A program made the position numbers and the translations under genes. From contig CALGBY010000133.1 in NCBI GenBank assembly GCA_937886445.1, positions 1 to 30,202 on the forward strand: a stretch of DNA of 30,202 bases, given 5' to 3'. This stretch comes from an uncultured Clostridia bacterium (GTDB lineage Bacteria; Bacillota; Clostridia; Christensenellales; Aristaeellaceae). Positions 13,883 through 22,825 of this stretch are shown piece after piece; the stretch's first letter is position 1, and every line of letters starts with the position of its first letter. The notes beneath the pieces were generated by a model. That model was not told the origin of the DNA. It searched no databases and saw only the letters and a list, made by a program, of their open reading frames with translations.

Positions 13883-14746
13883 ATGAATTTCGGGAAACAA
13901 GCAACGACCATGAGTGTTCCGGATATGCGGAAAATGCTGGGATTAGGAAAAACCGAAAGCTACTGGCTGATCAAGCAAAATCATTTTGAAACAGTGAATC
14001 GCGCAGGTCAGATTCGGGTTGTCATTGCCAGCTTTGAGGAATGGTATGAAAACCAAACGCATTATCACAAGATCGATGGATCGGAACCAGGTAAAAAGAT
14101 ACGCAGCGAATCGCTGACAATCCGGGAAGCAGCTGATTTACTGGGTATTCACAAAGAAACTTTTCGGGAAGCGGTTGTTTTGAAGCAGGGCTTTCATCTG
14201 ATTCAGACTAAGCAAGGATTTAGAATCCTCAGGGATGAATTTGATGCCTGGTATGCCGGTCAGACACATTACCGAAAAGCTGAAGACCGAGTAAAAGACT
14301 TGCCTCTGGAAATGGCTTCCATGTCGATTCCCGAAATGGGACGAATGATATGCATTGACCGGCGTGAATCCTATAAAGTTGCTTATCGCTACAGAGATCA
14401 ACTGGATTTCGTCACAGTGGCAGATCAGAAACGCGTGACAAGGGAAAGCTTTGAACGATGGTATCAAGGACAAACGGAGTATAAAAAGTTTGAGGATCTG
14501 CCTGAAGAACAGCAGGAAGAAGTTGCGCTCAAGAACGATCAAGCGGTTCTTAAAAATCGTCTTCCAAACGGGAAAAACATGTACACCGTTCAGGAATTGG
14601 CGAAAGTCATGATGATTGACGAGCATATCATCTATCAGCGAATCGAAAGCAACGAACTCCACGCAAAGAAAATCGCACAGAAGTGGCGCATCACTTTGCC
14701 GGATATCATCGCTTGGATTGAGAACGAAACAACGATTACAGAATGA
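13883..14746 (+). CDS. Protein of four tandem excisionase-like HTH domains
   Basis: A 287-residue protein made of four repeats of an excisionase/MerR-like winged helix at ~9-63, 77-132, 146-203 and 233-284. Each begins with a hydrophobic-polar (S/T)(V/I)xx(A/M/L) helix start (SVPDMRKMLG, TIREAADLLG, SIPEMGRMIC, TVQELAKVMM) and ends in a Trp-containing helix. The first three share the tag W-Y-x-x-Q-T-x-Y-x-K (54-63, 123-132, 193-202); the fourth ends W-I-E-N-E-T. The ATG at 13883 has AAAGGAG ten bases upstream. It sits between the single-domain HTH and the integrase, so a role in excision or DNA architecture at the attachment sites is likely. Four domains on one chain could bind an array of direct repeats; inference. 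Confidence 0.8.
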   Translation: MNFGKQATTMSVPDMRKMLGLGKTESYWLIKQNHFETVNRAGQIRVVIASFEEWYENQTHYHKIDGSEPGKKIRSESLTIREAADLLGIHKETFREAVVLKQGFHLIQTKQGFRILRDEFDAWYAGQTHYRKAEDRVKDLPLEMASMSIPEMGRMICIDRRESYKVAYRYRDQLDFVTVADQKRVTRESFERWYQGQTEYKKFEDLPEEQQEEVALKNDQAVLKNRLPNGKNMYTVQELAKVMMIDEHIIYQRIESNELHAKKIAQKWRITLPDIIAWIENETTITE

Positions 14747-14759
14747 AAGGAATAGAATT

Positions 14760-16172
14760 ATGGCAAGCATTATTTCGAGAAACGGCAAATATTGCGTAGT
14801 CATCCCTTACGAGAACGAAAAAGGGGAACACAAGCAGAAGTGGGAAACCTACACCGATCTGGTAGAGGCGAAGCGGAGAAAAACAGAAGTTGAGTACAAA
14901 CAACAAATTGGCGAATTTGAAGCTCCGCATTGTACTACCATGAACGATCTGATCGAGGAGTATGTTTCTCTTTACGGCAAAACGAAATGGTCCTTGTCTG
15001 TCTATTCCAGCAATACTGGGCTGATCAAAAACTATATTGCCCCGTTCCTGGGTGATACGCTGATCAGCGAAATCACATCCCATACGTTGGAAAAGTATTA
15101 TCAGGCATTGCTGAAGACTCCTGCGGTACCGAGAGCAACGGATCGGATGAGCCGAAAGAAGGTTCTGCGCTATGTGACGCCTAATACCGTCAAGGTGATT
15201 CACAAACTCCTGCGGAGCATGTTTACACAGGCTGAGAAATGGGAATTGGTTGATAAGAATCCTACCCGCTTTGCAACGGTGCCAAAGTCAGAATCTCAGG
15301 AACGTGAAATTTGGGATTCCGAGACTCTGTTCCATGCGATTGAATGCTGCGAGGACGAACGTCTGAAACTCTGCCTTAATCTGGCTTTCTGTTGCTCACT
15401 CCGTATTGGTGAACTGCTCGCTTTAACATGGGACTGCGTAGACATCAGTGAGGAAAGCATCCTCGCCGGCAAAGCCTCCATCCATGTTACGAAGGAATTA
15501 CAGCGTGTCAGCAAGGATGCAGTTAAGGCATTGGAGGAAAAAGATATTCTTGTTACCTTTCCAGAACAGGGCGCGCATAACAAAACCGTCCTGGTCTTGA
15601 AGAGACCGAAAACACAGTCCAGCATCCGCAAGGTATTTCTCCCGAATACGGTCGCTGAAATGTTAGTTGAATGGAAAAAGGAGCAGGATGAAACGAAAGA
15701 AGCATTAGGTGATGAGTATCAGGATTATAATCTTGTCATCTGCTCCCAGCTTGGATTCCCGACCGAGGGAAATAGAATCCGTAAAGCGATGCAGCAACTG
15801 ATCAAGGAAAACAATCTTCCGCCAGTTGTCTTCCACAGCCTCCGTCATTCAAGCATTACCTACAAGCTGAAGCTGAACGGCGGCGATATCAAATCCGTAC
15901 AAGGTGACTCCGGTCATGCTCAGGCAACCATGGTCACCGACCAGTATTCTCACATTCTTGACGAGAACCGTGTTGAGAATGCACAACTTATCGAAGAAGC
16001 CTTCTATGCGGGACACGGCGCTGAAAGCGCACCAAGCCGGCAGAAAAAAGATATTGTCACTGAACAAGCTGATGCAGCCGGTGTGAATCAGGAAATGCTG
16101 ATGAAGATACTCAGCAATCCGGCAATGGTAAATCTGCTGAAAAGCTTGTCCCAAACGATGGAAACGACATAA
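14760..16172 (+). CDS. int: Tyrosine integrase (Tn916/phage-like)
   Basis: A 470-residue tyrosine recombinase that integrates and excises the element. The N-terminal ~55 residues are a small arm-binding domain (SIISRNGKYCVVIPYEN). Residues ~58-170 form the core-binding SAM-like domain. The catalytic domain shows Arg215 (LRIGELLAL), Lys284 (KRPKTQSS), His359 and Arg362 (HSLRHSS), His386 (SGHAQ) and the nucleophile Tyr396 (TDQYSHI). All six expected residues are present, so it should be active. The ATG at 14760 follows AAAGGA; the longer frame overlaps the upstream gene. A further ~60 residues after the active-site helix form a polar tail. It is the last gene before the scarred junction, so the element's attachment site should lie shortly downstream. 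Confidence 0.93.
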   Translation: MASIISRNGKYCVVIPYENEKGEHKQKWETYTDLVEAKRRKTEVEYKQQIGEFEAPHCTTMNDLIEEYVSLYGKTKWSLSVYSSNTGLIKNYIAPFLGDTLISEITSHTLEKYYQALLKTPAVPRATDRMSRKKVLRYVTPNTVKVIHKLLRSMFTQAEKWELVDKNPTRFATVPKSESQEREIWDSETLFHAIECCEDERLKLCLNLAFCCSLRIGELLALTWDCVDISEESILAGKASIHVTKELQRVSKDAVKALEEKDILVTFPEQGAHNKTVLVLKRPKTQSSIRKVFLPNTVAEMLVEWKKEQDETKEALGDEYQDYNLVICSQLGFPTEGNRIRKAMQQLIKENNLPPVVFHSLRHSSITYKLKLNGGDIKSVQGDSGHAQATMVTDQYSHILDENRVENAQLIEEAFYAGHGAESAPSRQKKDIVTEQADAAGVNQEMLMKILSNPAMVNLLKSLSQTMETT

Positions 16173-16192
16173 AGAAAACGAGGTAACGAATT

Positions 16193-16363
16193 ATAGCAAA
16201 TTTCTATATTTCTGATCTTCATATCAGACACGCAAATGTAATCAAGTTTGATAATCGTCCGTTCAAGGAGTTGAGCGAGATGCATGAAATGATTGTGACC
16301 AACTGGAATCGCGTTGTCACAGGTAACGGTTGCATGACTTTTTTCTTGCTCAAAGATGAATGA
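16193..16363 (+). pseudogene. Calcineurin-like phosphoesterase, N-terminal fragment
   Basis: Starting with ATA where an ATG would be expected (AGG lies ten bases upstream), the frame reads ANFYISDLHIRHANVIKFD, then NRPFKELSEMHEMIVTNWN and RVVTGNGCMTFFLL, ending at TGA 16361-16363. SDLH with the following H-x-N and FDNRPF are typical of the N-terminus of small metallophosphoesterases. The expected GDxH motif after TFFL is missing, since the frame shifts to LKDE and stops. Only ~56 of roughly 170 residues remain. It begins 20 bases after int, which suggests either that the element joined here inside or beside this gene, or that the gene was part of the element and decayed. Confidence 0.75.
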
Positions 16364-16455
16364 TTTACCCTGTTCATAAAATGTAGACTTATATTATTCA
16401 CGGTGCTATTATAGTTGTGTTAGACATTACAACATGAATGAAGGGGGCGTTACGA

Positions 16456-17133
16456 ATGAGGAAGTTATTAGCTGTTTTGTTGCTTGCCATGATAATAATC
16501 ATTCCAATTAGTAGCCTTGCTGTTTCTGATACCGAAATTACTTTCCGTAACATTCCATGGCTTAGTTCTCCGTCTGTTGTCCGCGAGGTGGGTTTCGCTG
16601 ATAATGAATCTGCCCAATGGTGGCTTTCTGATGAGGTGCTATGTGATTTTGGGACTGTCAAATCAATAGATAATCTTGTTCAAAATATACTTGAAACAAC
16701 TACCCCTAATTGTTTCAAAATGTCAACAATTATGAGTGGCGACCTTGACGTTGCCGGCTATAATGTTAGCACCGTTCTTGCACTTTTTGCATATGATATC
16801 GATGAAAATGGTACTATTTTATCCGATGCTCCGGATACAAAATTCATGGCTGGCGTCTACTATTTCGATTACATTGACAAGGCAGCCAACAAAGAAAGAG
16901 CCAAAGATATAGAAGCAAAGCTGACAGGGATTTATGGGGAACCTTCAAAAAAGGAGGGCAGAATAATTACTTGGCTTGATAATGACAAAAACAAACTTAT
17001 GCTTTATAACGATGGCTTCAGTTCTACCATGTTAATGTATAAATACCATGATGCCGATGAACTGATTGCCCAAGCCTACGAAATAGCAAAGAAAGAAGTT
17101 CCCAATCCCGAGGGTAATACTAACGGTTTATAA
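16456..17133 (+). CDS. Secreted protein of unknown function
   Basis: A 225-residue protein with a clear signal peptide: MRKLL, a hydrophobic core LAVLLLAMIIIIP, and a likely cleavage after SSLA. The ATG at 16456 follows GGGGGC by seven bases; an ATG six codons earlier lacks such a site. The mature part has a central block (YDIDENGTILSDAPDTKF region) preceding an aromatic strand (AGVYYFDY), and a C-terminal helix-strand block (IEAKLTGIYGEPSKKEGRIITW). No cysteine pairs, lipobox or wall-anchor motif is seen, so it is probably released or loosely bound. I do not recognise the family. It stands alone between two phosphoesterase remnants, in an A+T-richer stretch than the neighbouring element. Confidence 0.8.
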   Translation: MRKLLAVLLLAMIIIIPISSLAVSDTEITFRNIPWLSSPSVVREVGFADNESAQWWLSDEVLCDFGTVKSIDNLVQNILETTTPNCFKMSTIMSGDLDVAGYNVSTVLALFAYDIDENGTILSDAPDTKFMAGVYYFDYIDKAANKERAKDIEAKLTGIYGEPSKKEGRIITWLDNDKNKLMLYNDGFSSTMLMYKYHDADELIAQAYEIAKKEVPNPEGNTNGL

Positions 17134-17229
17134 TATCGTCAAACAGTTGCCGACATAACAAATAATCCTTTCTGAAAGCCGAATAAAGTGCTCAAAGCCT
17201 TGTGGATGGCGTTTTTCTCGACGAAACAT

Positions 17230-17282
17230 TTTATTCCATGTTATCGGACATACGAATGTGATTCGATAATCGTCTGTTGTCT
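17230..17282 (+). pseudogene. Second, more degraded phosphoesterase remnant
   Basis: The stretch CATGTTATCGGACATACG and the following AATGTGATTCGATAATCGTC align with 16219-16258 in the first fragment, allowing a short gap. In broken frame it reads H-V-I-G-H-T-N-V-I then D-N-R, matching HIRHANVIKFDNR. It is in the same orientation about 1 kb downstream, so the two remnants flank the secreted-protein gene as a degenerate direct repeat. Confidence 0.5.
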
Positions 17283-17310
17283 CGTTAATGCAAATACAAA
17301 TAATAAAAAG

Positions 17311-17346
17311 AGCCGAGTCCAGTATATGAACTGCGATTCGGCTTTT
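17311..17346 (+). terminator. Intrinsic terminator downstream of the secreted-protein gene
   Basis: AGCCGAGTC and GATTCGGCT (one G-U pair) plus the inner CAGT/ACTG form a stem of about 13 bp with a 6-base loop, followed by TTTTCTGTT. An A-rich flank on the other side could let it serve the convergent strand too. Confidence 0.7.
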
Positions 17347-17349
17347 CTG

Positions 17350-17697
17350 TTATGGCATATTTGTCGTCTGTTGTATACCCATCTTATCTGTTAGCTCATG
17401 AAAAGACTTCTCATATTGCTCTTTGCTGATGGCATTTCGTTCAAGAAATCCTTTTATCATCTTTACTTGGGCTAGATGCAAGTGAAGCTTTTTTCTCATC
17501 AGCAGAAAGTTGCTCCCACTCTGCCTGTTCCATGTCAACCATCCTCCACCGGTATTGTGTTTCATGAATAGAATAACCTTTTTATTTTCATGGCCCAGAA
17601 CCAATATTAAGGTAAATCCGAAGAAATTGATGAGATTCTGATCATTGCCATTATTCCATTTCAAATTGATAAGCTTGTATTCCTTCTGATGTTCCAA
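17350..17697 (-). pseudogene. Frameshifted remnant of a small element gene
   Basis: The open frame of 115 codons begins at a TTG inside the 3' end of the TPR gene and has no ribosome-binding site, so its true start is lost. Its C-terminus (MIKGFLERNAISKEQYEKSF) resembles the short helical SHOCT-like tails common in clostridial mobile-element proteins. Between codons ~53 and ~75 the in-frame residues look unnatural (SGSNFLLMRKKLHLH). The next frame there reads MEQAEWEQLSADEKK, which is much more protein-like and would join smoothly to the LHLHLAQVKM that follows. A compensating pair of one-base indels is therefore likely. Function unknown. A sequencing error in the A-run is an alternative explanation for one of the shifts. 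Confidence 0.5.
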
Positions 17698-19591
17698 TAA
17701 TCAAGATGTCAGTATTCCATTCGATAACAGGTGCATAGTTAGCCCCAAGTTTACCTGCCATTATGTTGGATGGTTCCAACCCAGCAACTTCCTTGATGGA
17801 AAGATCATCAAGTTTTACCAAATAAAGATGTCGCGAGCTTGCGGAGCTTTCCTCTGTACCATTATTCATACTAAGTAGCAATACATAATGCCCATCTGGC
17901 GAAATTGCAGAAGCTAAAACCTCCTGAAAAGGCAAGTTAAACTTGAATTTTGTCTTTTCATCATCAGTAGCATTGGAACTAATATTGTCAAAAAGTGAGA
18001 CGATTTCATTTGCGGTAAAGGTCAGTATCTCATCACCGCTCTTTGAAAGAGCATGGTACTGATTTAATCCCGTCAAATTATCAGCAGGACTAACAAGTTG
18101 GAAAGAATAATATGAATCATCAATCAACTGACTTTTCCCAAATAATAAAGCATAACCTGAATTATCAGATAACAATAGACGATTTGTATACCAATATTTC
18201 ATGGGTAAGTCGAATAATTCATCCTTACCTGTCCACGATCTATTGTAACATGTTATACTGGTTAACCCTTGAGGTTGCTTGTTATCTAATTCATCCCGAA
18301 TGATAATAAATGAGCCATCTCTAGTTTCTGAAATCCTAGGATAATAATTTAGATTACTACCAGAATAACAAAATTCTGTCTGTTGTGTATTTAAATTGAA
18401 ACGATACAAAGCAGTATGATACTCTTCTATGGAACCATACAGCATATAGTAAAAGTAATGATTATCAGATGAGAAGGTTGCTGTAGTAACGGCTCCAACA
18501 ATTTCATCACTCAGTAAATGGTTGCCATAGGTAGCAGTTAGTATCATTTCACCTGTTGATAGGTCAATGATGATGGGATCGAGAATCATTAACATTTTTA
18601 TACGCGTATAATTAATGTTGCAGATGGCAGCATATCGTCCGTCTGGTGAATAAACGACACCCGCATCACTAAGGAGTTGTTGTATGGGAGTTGAAAAAAC
18701 TTTTGCTAAATTACCGTTTGTATCATCAACCACACTTGAAGAAGGATATATCATTCTATATTTTTCGTTGTAATAAGCAATTGTAGCTTCGCCTATCTGT
18801 AGTATTCCAGAGTTACCAGCAGGAGACAATGAAAGCCAATTAATCTTCGAATCAGGAAGTGCAGAAGCAATCTCAGCAATAGGATCCCTATTTTTATCTA
18901 TACCAACTGTCTCCATCATTTCATCGGAGAATTCAAACGCTTCTGCTGTAACTAAAGGAAATGCCTTTGGTGCGAGTATTAATCTATTGTTTTCATAAGC
19001 AGAGTCGAGTTTATCGTTTCTGACATCTGCAGCAATAAGTCCGAGATGCTCTGCTTCTTCTCTATTCCCACTGTAAACAAGCGCTTTTTGATAAAACAGC
19101 AAATGTTCAGGATTCAATGAGGAAAAGTCGCATAGCTTGAAATACGATGCAGCTTTATCATATAATCCAGCGGTTGTGTACATCAATGCAGCGGGTAAGT
19201 AAAGACTTGGTAGATCCGCTTCACATATTTCAGCAAAGACAATATCTTGTTCAAATGCAGCTATGTCATTCGTGAGTATATCAATTAAACACTTATCTTT
19301 CCAAGCATCAGGAGAGACAGGATTGCTTTCTAGTGCAATACTTATAACATCAGATGCAGCCGAATAGTCTTCAAGCATGATATGAATATTTGCTTCCCCA
19401 ATGAAAGCTAATTCATTTTGGGGTTGTAGTTTCTGTGCCAGTTGGAAACTGGCAATGGCTTTTGAATAGTCTTGAGAGTCAAGAAACGAATTTGCTTTTT
19501 CCAGCATATCAGAATAGCTATCTGCTAATGCAGGTATGCATGTGCATAAAATTGTGAAAGATAGTAAAAAGGCAATGATCTTTTTCATCAC
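17651..19591 (-). CDS. Secreted TPR and beta-propeller-like protein
   Basis: A 646-residue protein with an N-terminal signal peptide (MKKIIAFLLSFTILCTCIPALA, cleavage near ALA-DS). Residues ~28-180 are TPR-like helical pairs (YSKAIASFQLAQKLQPQNEL and AAASYFKLC-type repeats). Residues ~240-646 are strand-rich with recurring motifs such as YSPDGRYAAI, FSSDNHYFYY and ISPDGHYVLLL, typical of WD40/TolB-like propeller blades. AGGAGG lies seven bases before the GTG at 19589-19591 and ten before the adjacent ATG, so either may start translation. It is unrelated in function to the downstream defence genes as far as can be seen. A secreted scaffold or sensor is a fair guess; the family is not named. 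Its 3' end overlaps the broken small gene. Confidence 0.85.
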   Translation of the reverse strand: MMKKIIAFLLSFTILCTCIPALADSYSDMLEKANSFLDSQDYSKAIASFQLAQKLQPQNELAFIGEANIHIMLEDYSAASDVISIALESNPVSPDAWKDKCLIDILTNDIAAFEQDIVFAEICEADLPSLYLPAALMYTTAGLYDKAASYFKLCDFSSLNPEHLLFYQKALVYSGNREEAEHLGLIAADVRNDKLDSAYENNRLILAPKAFPLVTAEAFEFSDEMMETVGIDKNRDPIAEIASALPDSKINWLSLSPAGNSGILQIGEATIAYYNEKYRMIYPSSSVVDDTNGNLAKVFSTPIQQLLSDAGVVYSPDGRYAAICNINYTRIKMLMILDPIIIDLSTGEMILTATYGNHLLSDEIVGAVTTATFSSDNHYFYYMLYGSIEEYHTALYRFNLNTQQTEFCYSGSNLNYYPRISETRDGSFIIIRDELDNKQPQGLTSITCYNRSWTGKDELFDLPMKYWYTNRLLLSDNSGYALLFGKSQLIDDSYYSFQLVSPADNLTGLNQYHALSKSGDEILTFTANEIVSLFDNISSNATDDEKTKFKFNLPFQEVLASAISPDGHYVLLLSMNNGTEESSASSRHLYLVKLDDLSIKEVAGLEPSNIMAGKLGANYAPVIEWNTDILIIGTSEGIQAYQFEME

Positions 19592-19679
19592 TGATTGTCC
19601 TCCTTGTTTCTTTCATAAAGCCTATGGTTAATGGTTATGCTGTAGCTGTATACTCATCAAAACAGATTCTCCGTGAGTA

Positions 19680-22600
19680 TTATTTCATAACTTTGTTTAG
19701 CAAAGATTCATAACTGTCAACTACATCGTAGACTATATTGTCGCTGCTGATTGCTTTGAAATGCTCACGTGCACAATGAATCTTGGATCTTTCGATTTCA
19801 CGTAATTCCATGGAAGACATAGAGCCTTTCGTTTCTGCTACGAAATATATATGCTTTACAGCGCCTTCATAAAACGCTATTGCCCAGTCTGGATTATAAT
19901 GTCCGACCGGAGTTGAAATATAGAAACCATCTGGCAATTTTACATAGACTGCAACATCTGTATTGGTATCCAATTCAGTGGCAAAATTACGTTCGTTTGT
20001 GGAATCGTACACGATATGATCATACAGATGTTTTTGTGCTTTCATAGCATTAACGCCAAGTTTTCCTTTGATCGTCGGCTCAGTGAAAATATCAGTTTCA
20101 TAATGGTCATCCATCACATTATAGGTAATGTGCTGAATGATTGCAGTTGCTTTTTCCTCATTGATCAAAGCAGCCGCCTTTATGATGAATTCCTCTGGAT
20201 TATATTTGAACTGATCGAACACAGATTTGTCAATGCCTGTCAGAATCTGAACAACTGTCTTGCGTGTCAGTCCCGTTTCTTCCACCAGTTTCCCTATCAA
20301 GTCATACTTCACGCGGGAGGAAGCGTGAATCATTCGTTGTGCATCGTATACCGCAGATTCTTCTTTGAGGAATGCCTTTCCCTCTGTTAGCTCCTCTTTG
20401 GATTTGATTTCCTCCATCGCACCGCTTTCCACCTTGAAATAGATGCGTGGAACAATCAGCTTGCTGTTTAGCGAAGCAATTGCTTTCTGTACCAACTCAT
20501 CGGTATCAAAGTCAACGACATAAATGGATTTCGGGCTGATACGCCTCCACAATTCCTTGAATTGTGGCATAGCCAGCTTTTCAGGATCGACTTGAAGCTC
20601 CACGTTATTGTCACGAGCATTTGTGGGTTTCATTACGTTCGGATCGTAAACAGAATCCAGAATCTTGATAATGGAATCTGCACAGTCAGCAACTTCTTCA
20701 GCAACCTGTATATTGCCATTTGCTTTGTCTTCATAGTATTTATCTGTGAGCTGTCCGCGTTTCACATAGCCATTGGAGATCAATTCCTCGTATATCGCCT
20801 GAGCCATGTTCGTATCAATGACCTGTTGATTATTGGATGCATCAACGATAACCTTACCCTTGAATAGGTCAACAGTGACTGCCAGAGGACGATTTGCGAC
20901 CGCATCAGCAAGTTCATCCTGCAATCCTTTGGCAAAGCTGTTATAGCTTTCACTGGCGATAACAGTCAGGACATTGACATTATGCACATCATTTCCAAGG
21001 ATATTGGAATCCATGCGCTCGCCATCCTGATTGACACAAAGACGCAGACCGCGTCCAACCTCCTGACGCTTGCGCACACTGCTGGAGGATTGCTTCAAAG
21101 TGCAAATCTGGAACACGTTCGGATTGTCCCAGCCCTCACGTAATGCGGAGTGAGAAAAGATGAAACGCACTGGAGATTTCTTCGGATTACGGTCCAGAAG
21201 AAGCTCCTTGTTTTTCATAATCAAGTCATAGGCGTCAATATCATCGGACGTCATTTCTGTCTTGTCCGTTACCTTACTGTCGGTCATGTTACCCTTTTTG
21301 TCGATGGAAAAATAACCAGCATGCGTTTCTTTTGGCTTGATGGCATCCAAATATTTGACATATTCATCATCGCCGAATTGAAGCTGCATATTTCCCACAA
21401 TGTCCGCGTATTCTTCCTCAAACATATCGGCATAAATACCATTGTAGGGCTGACCGGCAGCATCATACTGCTTGTACTTTGCAACCTCATCAATAAAGAA
21501 CAGGGACAGCACTTTAATGCCCTTGTGGAACAGCATGTGTTCCCGTTCAATATGGGAAAGAATTGTTTCCCTGATCTGAATACGGCGAAGCTGTTCCTCG
21601 CTGACCTTACCGATCACATCACCGGCAAAAATCTTGATGCCATTCAGAAATTCCACATGGTTGTCGCGGCCATCAATGAATTTCACCACATAGCCGTCTT
21701 TGTATTCTTCCATGTTGCCTGAATTGTCATAAAGATTGAATCCGATGCCGACCTTTTTCGTAACCTTACGAATGCCGGACGCGCCCTTGTAGTCAAATTG
21801 AATGGTCGCGGTCGGATCAGCTTTGGAGAGATTGATGCTTTCAAGATAGACATAACCTTCGGTCGCAGTAGACCCGGATTCTGTTATGCCCTTTACGGCT
21901 ATTTTTTTAACCAATCGCTTGTTATAGGCTTCCATGGCATCCAACCGATAAACCATGTTATAAATGCTGTCGGATTTATGTGTTGCTGAATAACGCAATG
22001 TCAGCAGAGGATTGAATTCCTTGAGCCTTTCCTTGGTCTGTTTTCCTTCTACGGACTGAGGCTCATCAATGATCAGTACCGGGTTAGTCTTGGCAATAAT
22101 ATCGATTGGACGGCGGCTGCGGAACTCGTCAAGCTTCATGTAAATACGGCGGGCATCCTTTCCCTTGGCATTGAATGCCTGGGAATTGATAATCATCACA
22201 TTGATGGAGCTGTCTGAAGCAAAACGGTCGATTTCAGTAAGCTGTGTGGAATTATAGATGAAGAAGCGGACCTTTTTGCCATATTCTTCGGCAAAATGAT
22301 CCTGCGTCACCTGAAAGGATTTGAACACACCTTCACGGATAGCAATGCTGGGCACAACCACGATAAACTTACTCCAACCGTAATGCTTGTTCAGCTCATA
22401 CATAGTTTTGATGTAAGTGTAGGTTTTTCCAACACCGGTTTCCATTTCAACTGTCAAATTGTAGGTGCGTCCGGTCTTTTCCAGTTTGTCGGATGGTGCA
22501 ATTTGATTACCGCGCTGTATTTTTTGCAGATGTTCTAGAATGGTGCCTTCGGATAGTTCTGGAACAATCAATTCATTGCGCCAACCAGTAAACCTTATCT

Positions 22601-22760
22601 CGTCTTTTTCTGTTCCGACTTGCATTTGCTCGTAGCCGATACCTTTATCCATCATATAGGACGGCGTTAGATAGGGCTGACCGGCGAAAACATCAACAAC
22701 CGCTTTGGCGGCGTCTGCCTGAAATTTCTGATGCTTGAATTGCAGTTTCATTTTTGTCAT
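19680..22760 (-). CDS. res: Type III restriction enzyme, Res (helicase-nuclease) subunit
   Basis: A 1026-residue ATP-dependent restriction subunit. Helicase motifs: Walker A METGVGKT at 106-113, motif II DEPQ at 232-235, motif III SAT at 258-260, and motif VI QEVGRGLRL at 566-574 after FSHSALREGWDNP. The C-terminal nuclease has Pro957-Asp958 (YNPDWAI) and Glu976-x-Lys978 (VAETKGS), a complete PD-(D/E)xK site. Res acts with Mod to cut DNA carrying two unmethylated sites. AGGGATA precedes the ATG at 22760; a second ATG three codons on is possible. It follows mod by 65 bases and is the last gene of the operon. All motifs are intact, so activity is expected. Confidence 0.95.
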   Translation of the reverse strand: MTKMKLQFKHQKFQADAAKAVVDVFAGQPYLTPSYMMDKGIGYEQMQVGTEKDEIRFTGWRNELIVPELSEGTILEHLQKIQRGNQIAPSDKLEKTGRTYNLTVEMETGVGKTYTYIKTMYELNKHYGWSKFIVVVPSIAIREGVFKSFQVTQDHFAEEYGKKVRFFIYNSTQLTEIDRFASDSSINVMIINSQAFNAKGKDARRIYMKLDEFRSRRPIDIIAKTNPVLIIDEPQSVEGKQTKERLKEFNPLLTLRYSATHKSDSIYNMVYRLDAMEAYNKRLVKKIAVKGITESGSTATEGYVYLESINLSKADPTATIQFDYKGASGIRKVTKKVGIGFNLYDNSGNMEEYKDGYVVKFIDGRDNHVEFLNGIKIFAGDVIGKVSEEQLRRIQIRETILSHIEREHMLFHKGIKVLSLFFIDEVAKYKQYDAAGQPYNGIYADMFEEEYADIVGNMQLQFGDDEYVKYLDAIKPKETHAGYFSIDKKGNMTDSKVTDKTEMTSDDIDAYDLIMKNKELLLDRNPKKSPVRFIFSHSALREGWDNPNVFQICTLKQSSSSVRKRQEVGRGLRLCVNQDGERMDSNILGNDVHNVNVLTVIASESYNSFAKGLQDELADAVANRPLAVTVDLFKGKVIVDASNNQQVIDTNMAQAIYEELISNGYVKRGQLTDKYYEDKANGNIQVAEEVADCADSIIKILDSVYDPNVMKPTNARDNNVELQVDPEKLAMPQFKELWRRISPKSIYVVDFDTDELVQKAIASLNSKLIVPRIYFKVESGAMEEIKSKEELTEGKAFLKEESAVYDAQRMIHASSRVKYDLIGKLVEETGLTRKTVVQILTGIDKSVFDQFKYNPEEFIIKAAALINEEKATAIIQHITYNVMDDHYETDIFTEPTIKGKLGVNAMKAQKHLYDHIVYDSTNERNFATELDTNTDVAVYVKLPDGFYISTPVGHYNPDWAIAFYEGAVKHIYFVAETKGSMSSMELREIERSKIHCAREHFKAISSDNIVYDVVDSYESLLNKVMK

Positions 22761-22825
22761 TATCCCTTCGTAAGGCTTTACCTGTTCTTCATTGCTTCGA
22801 TTTCGTAGTTAAAAATCTGCATGCA

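Noticed and set aside
20016..20390. Plus-strand open frames within res
   Set aside because: They are antisense to an intact, motif-rich gene.
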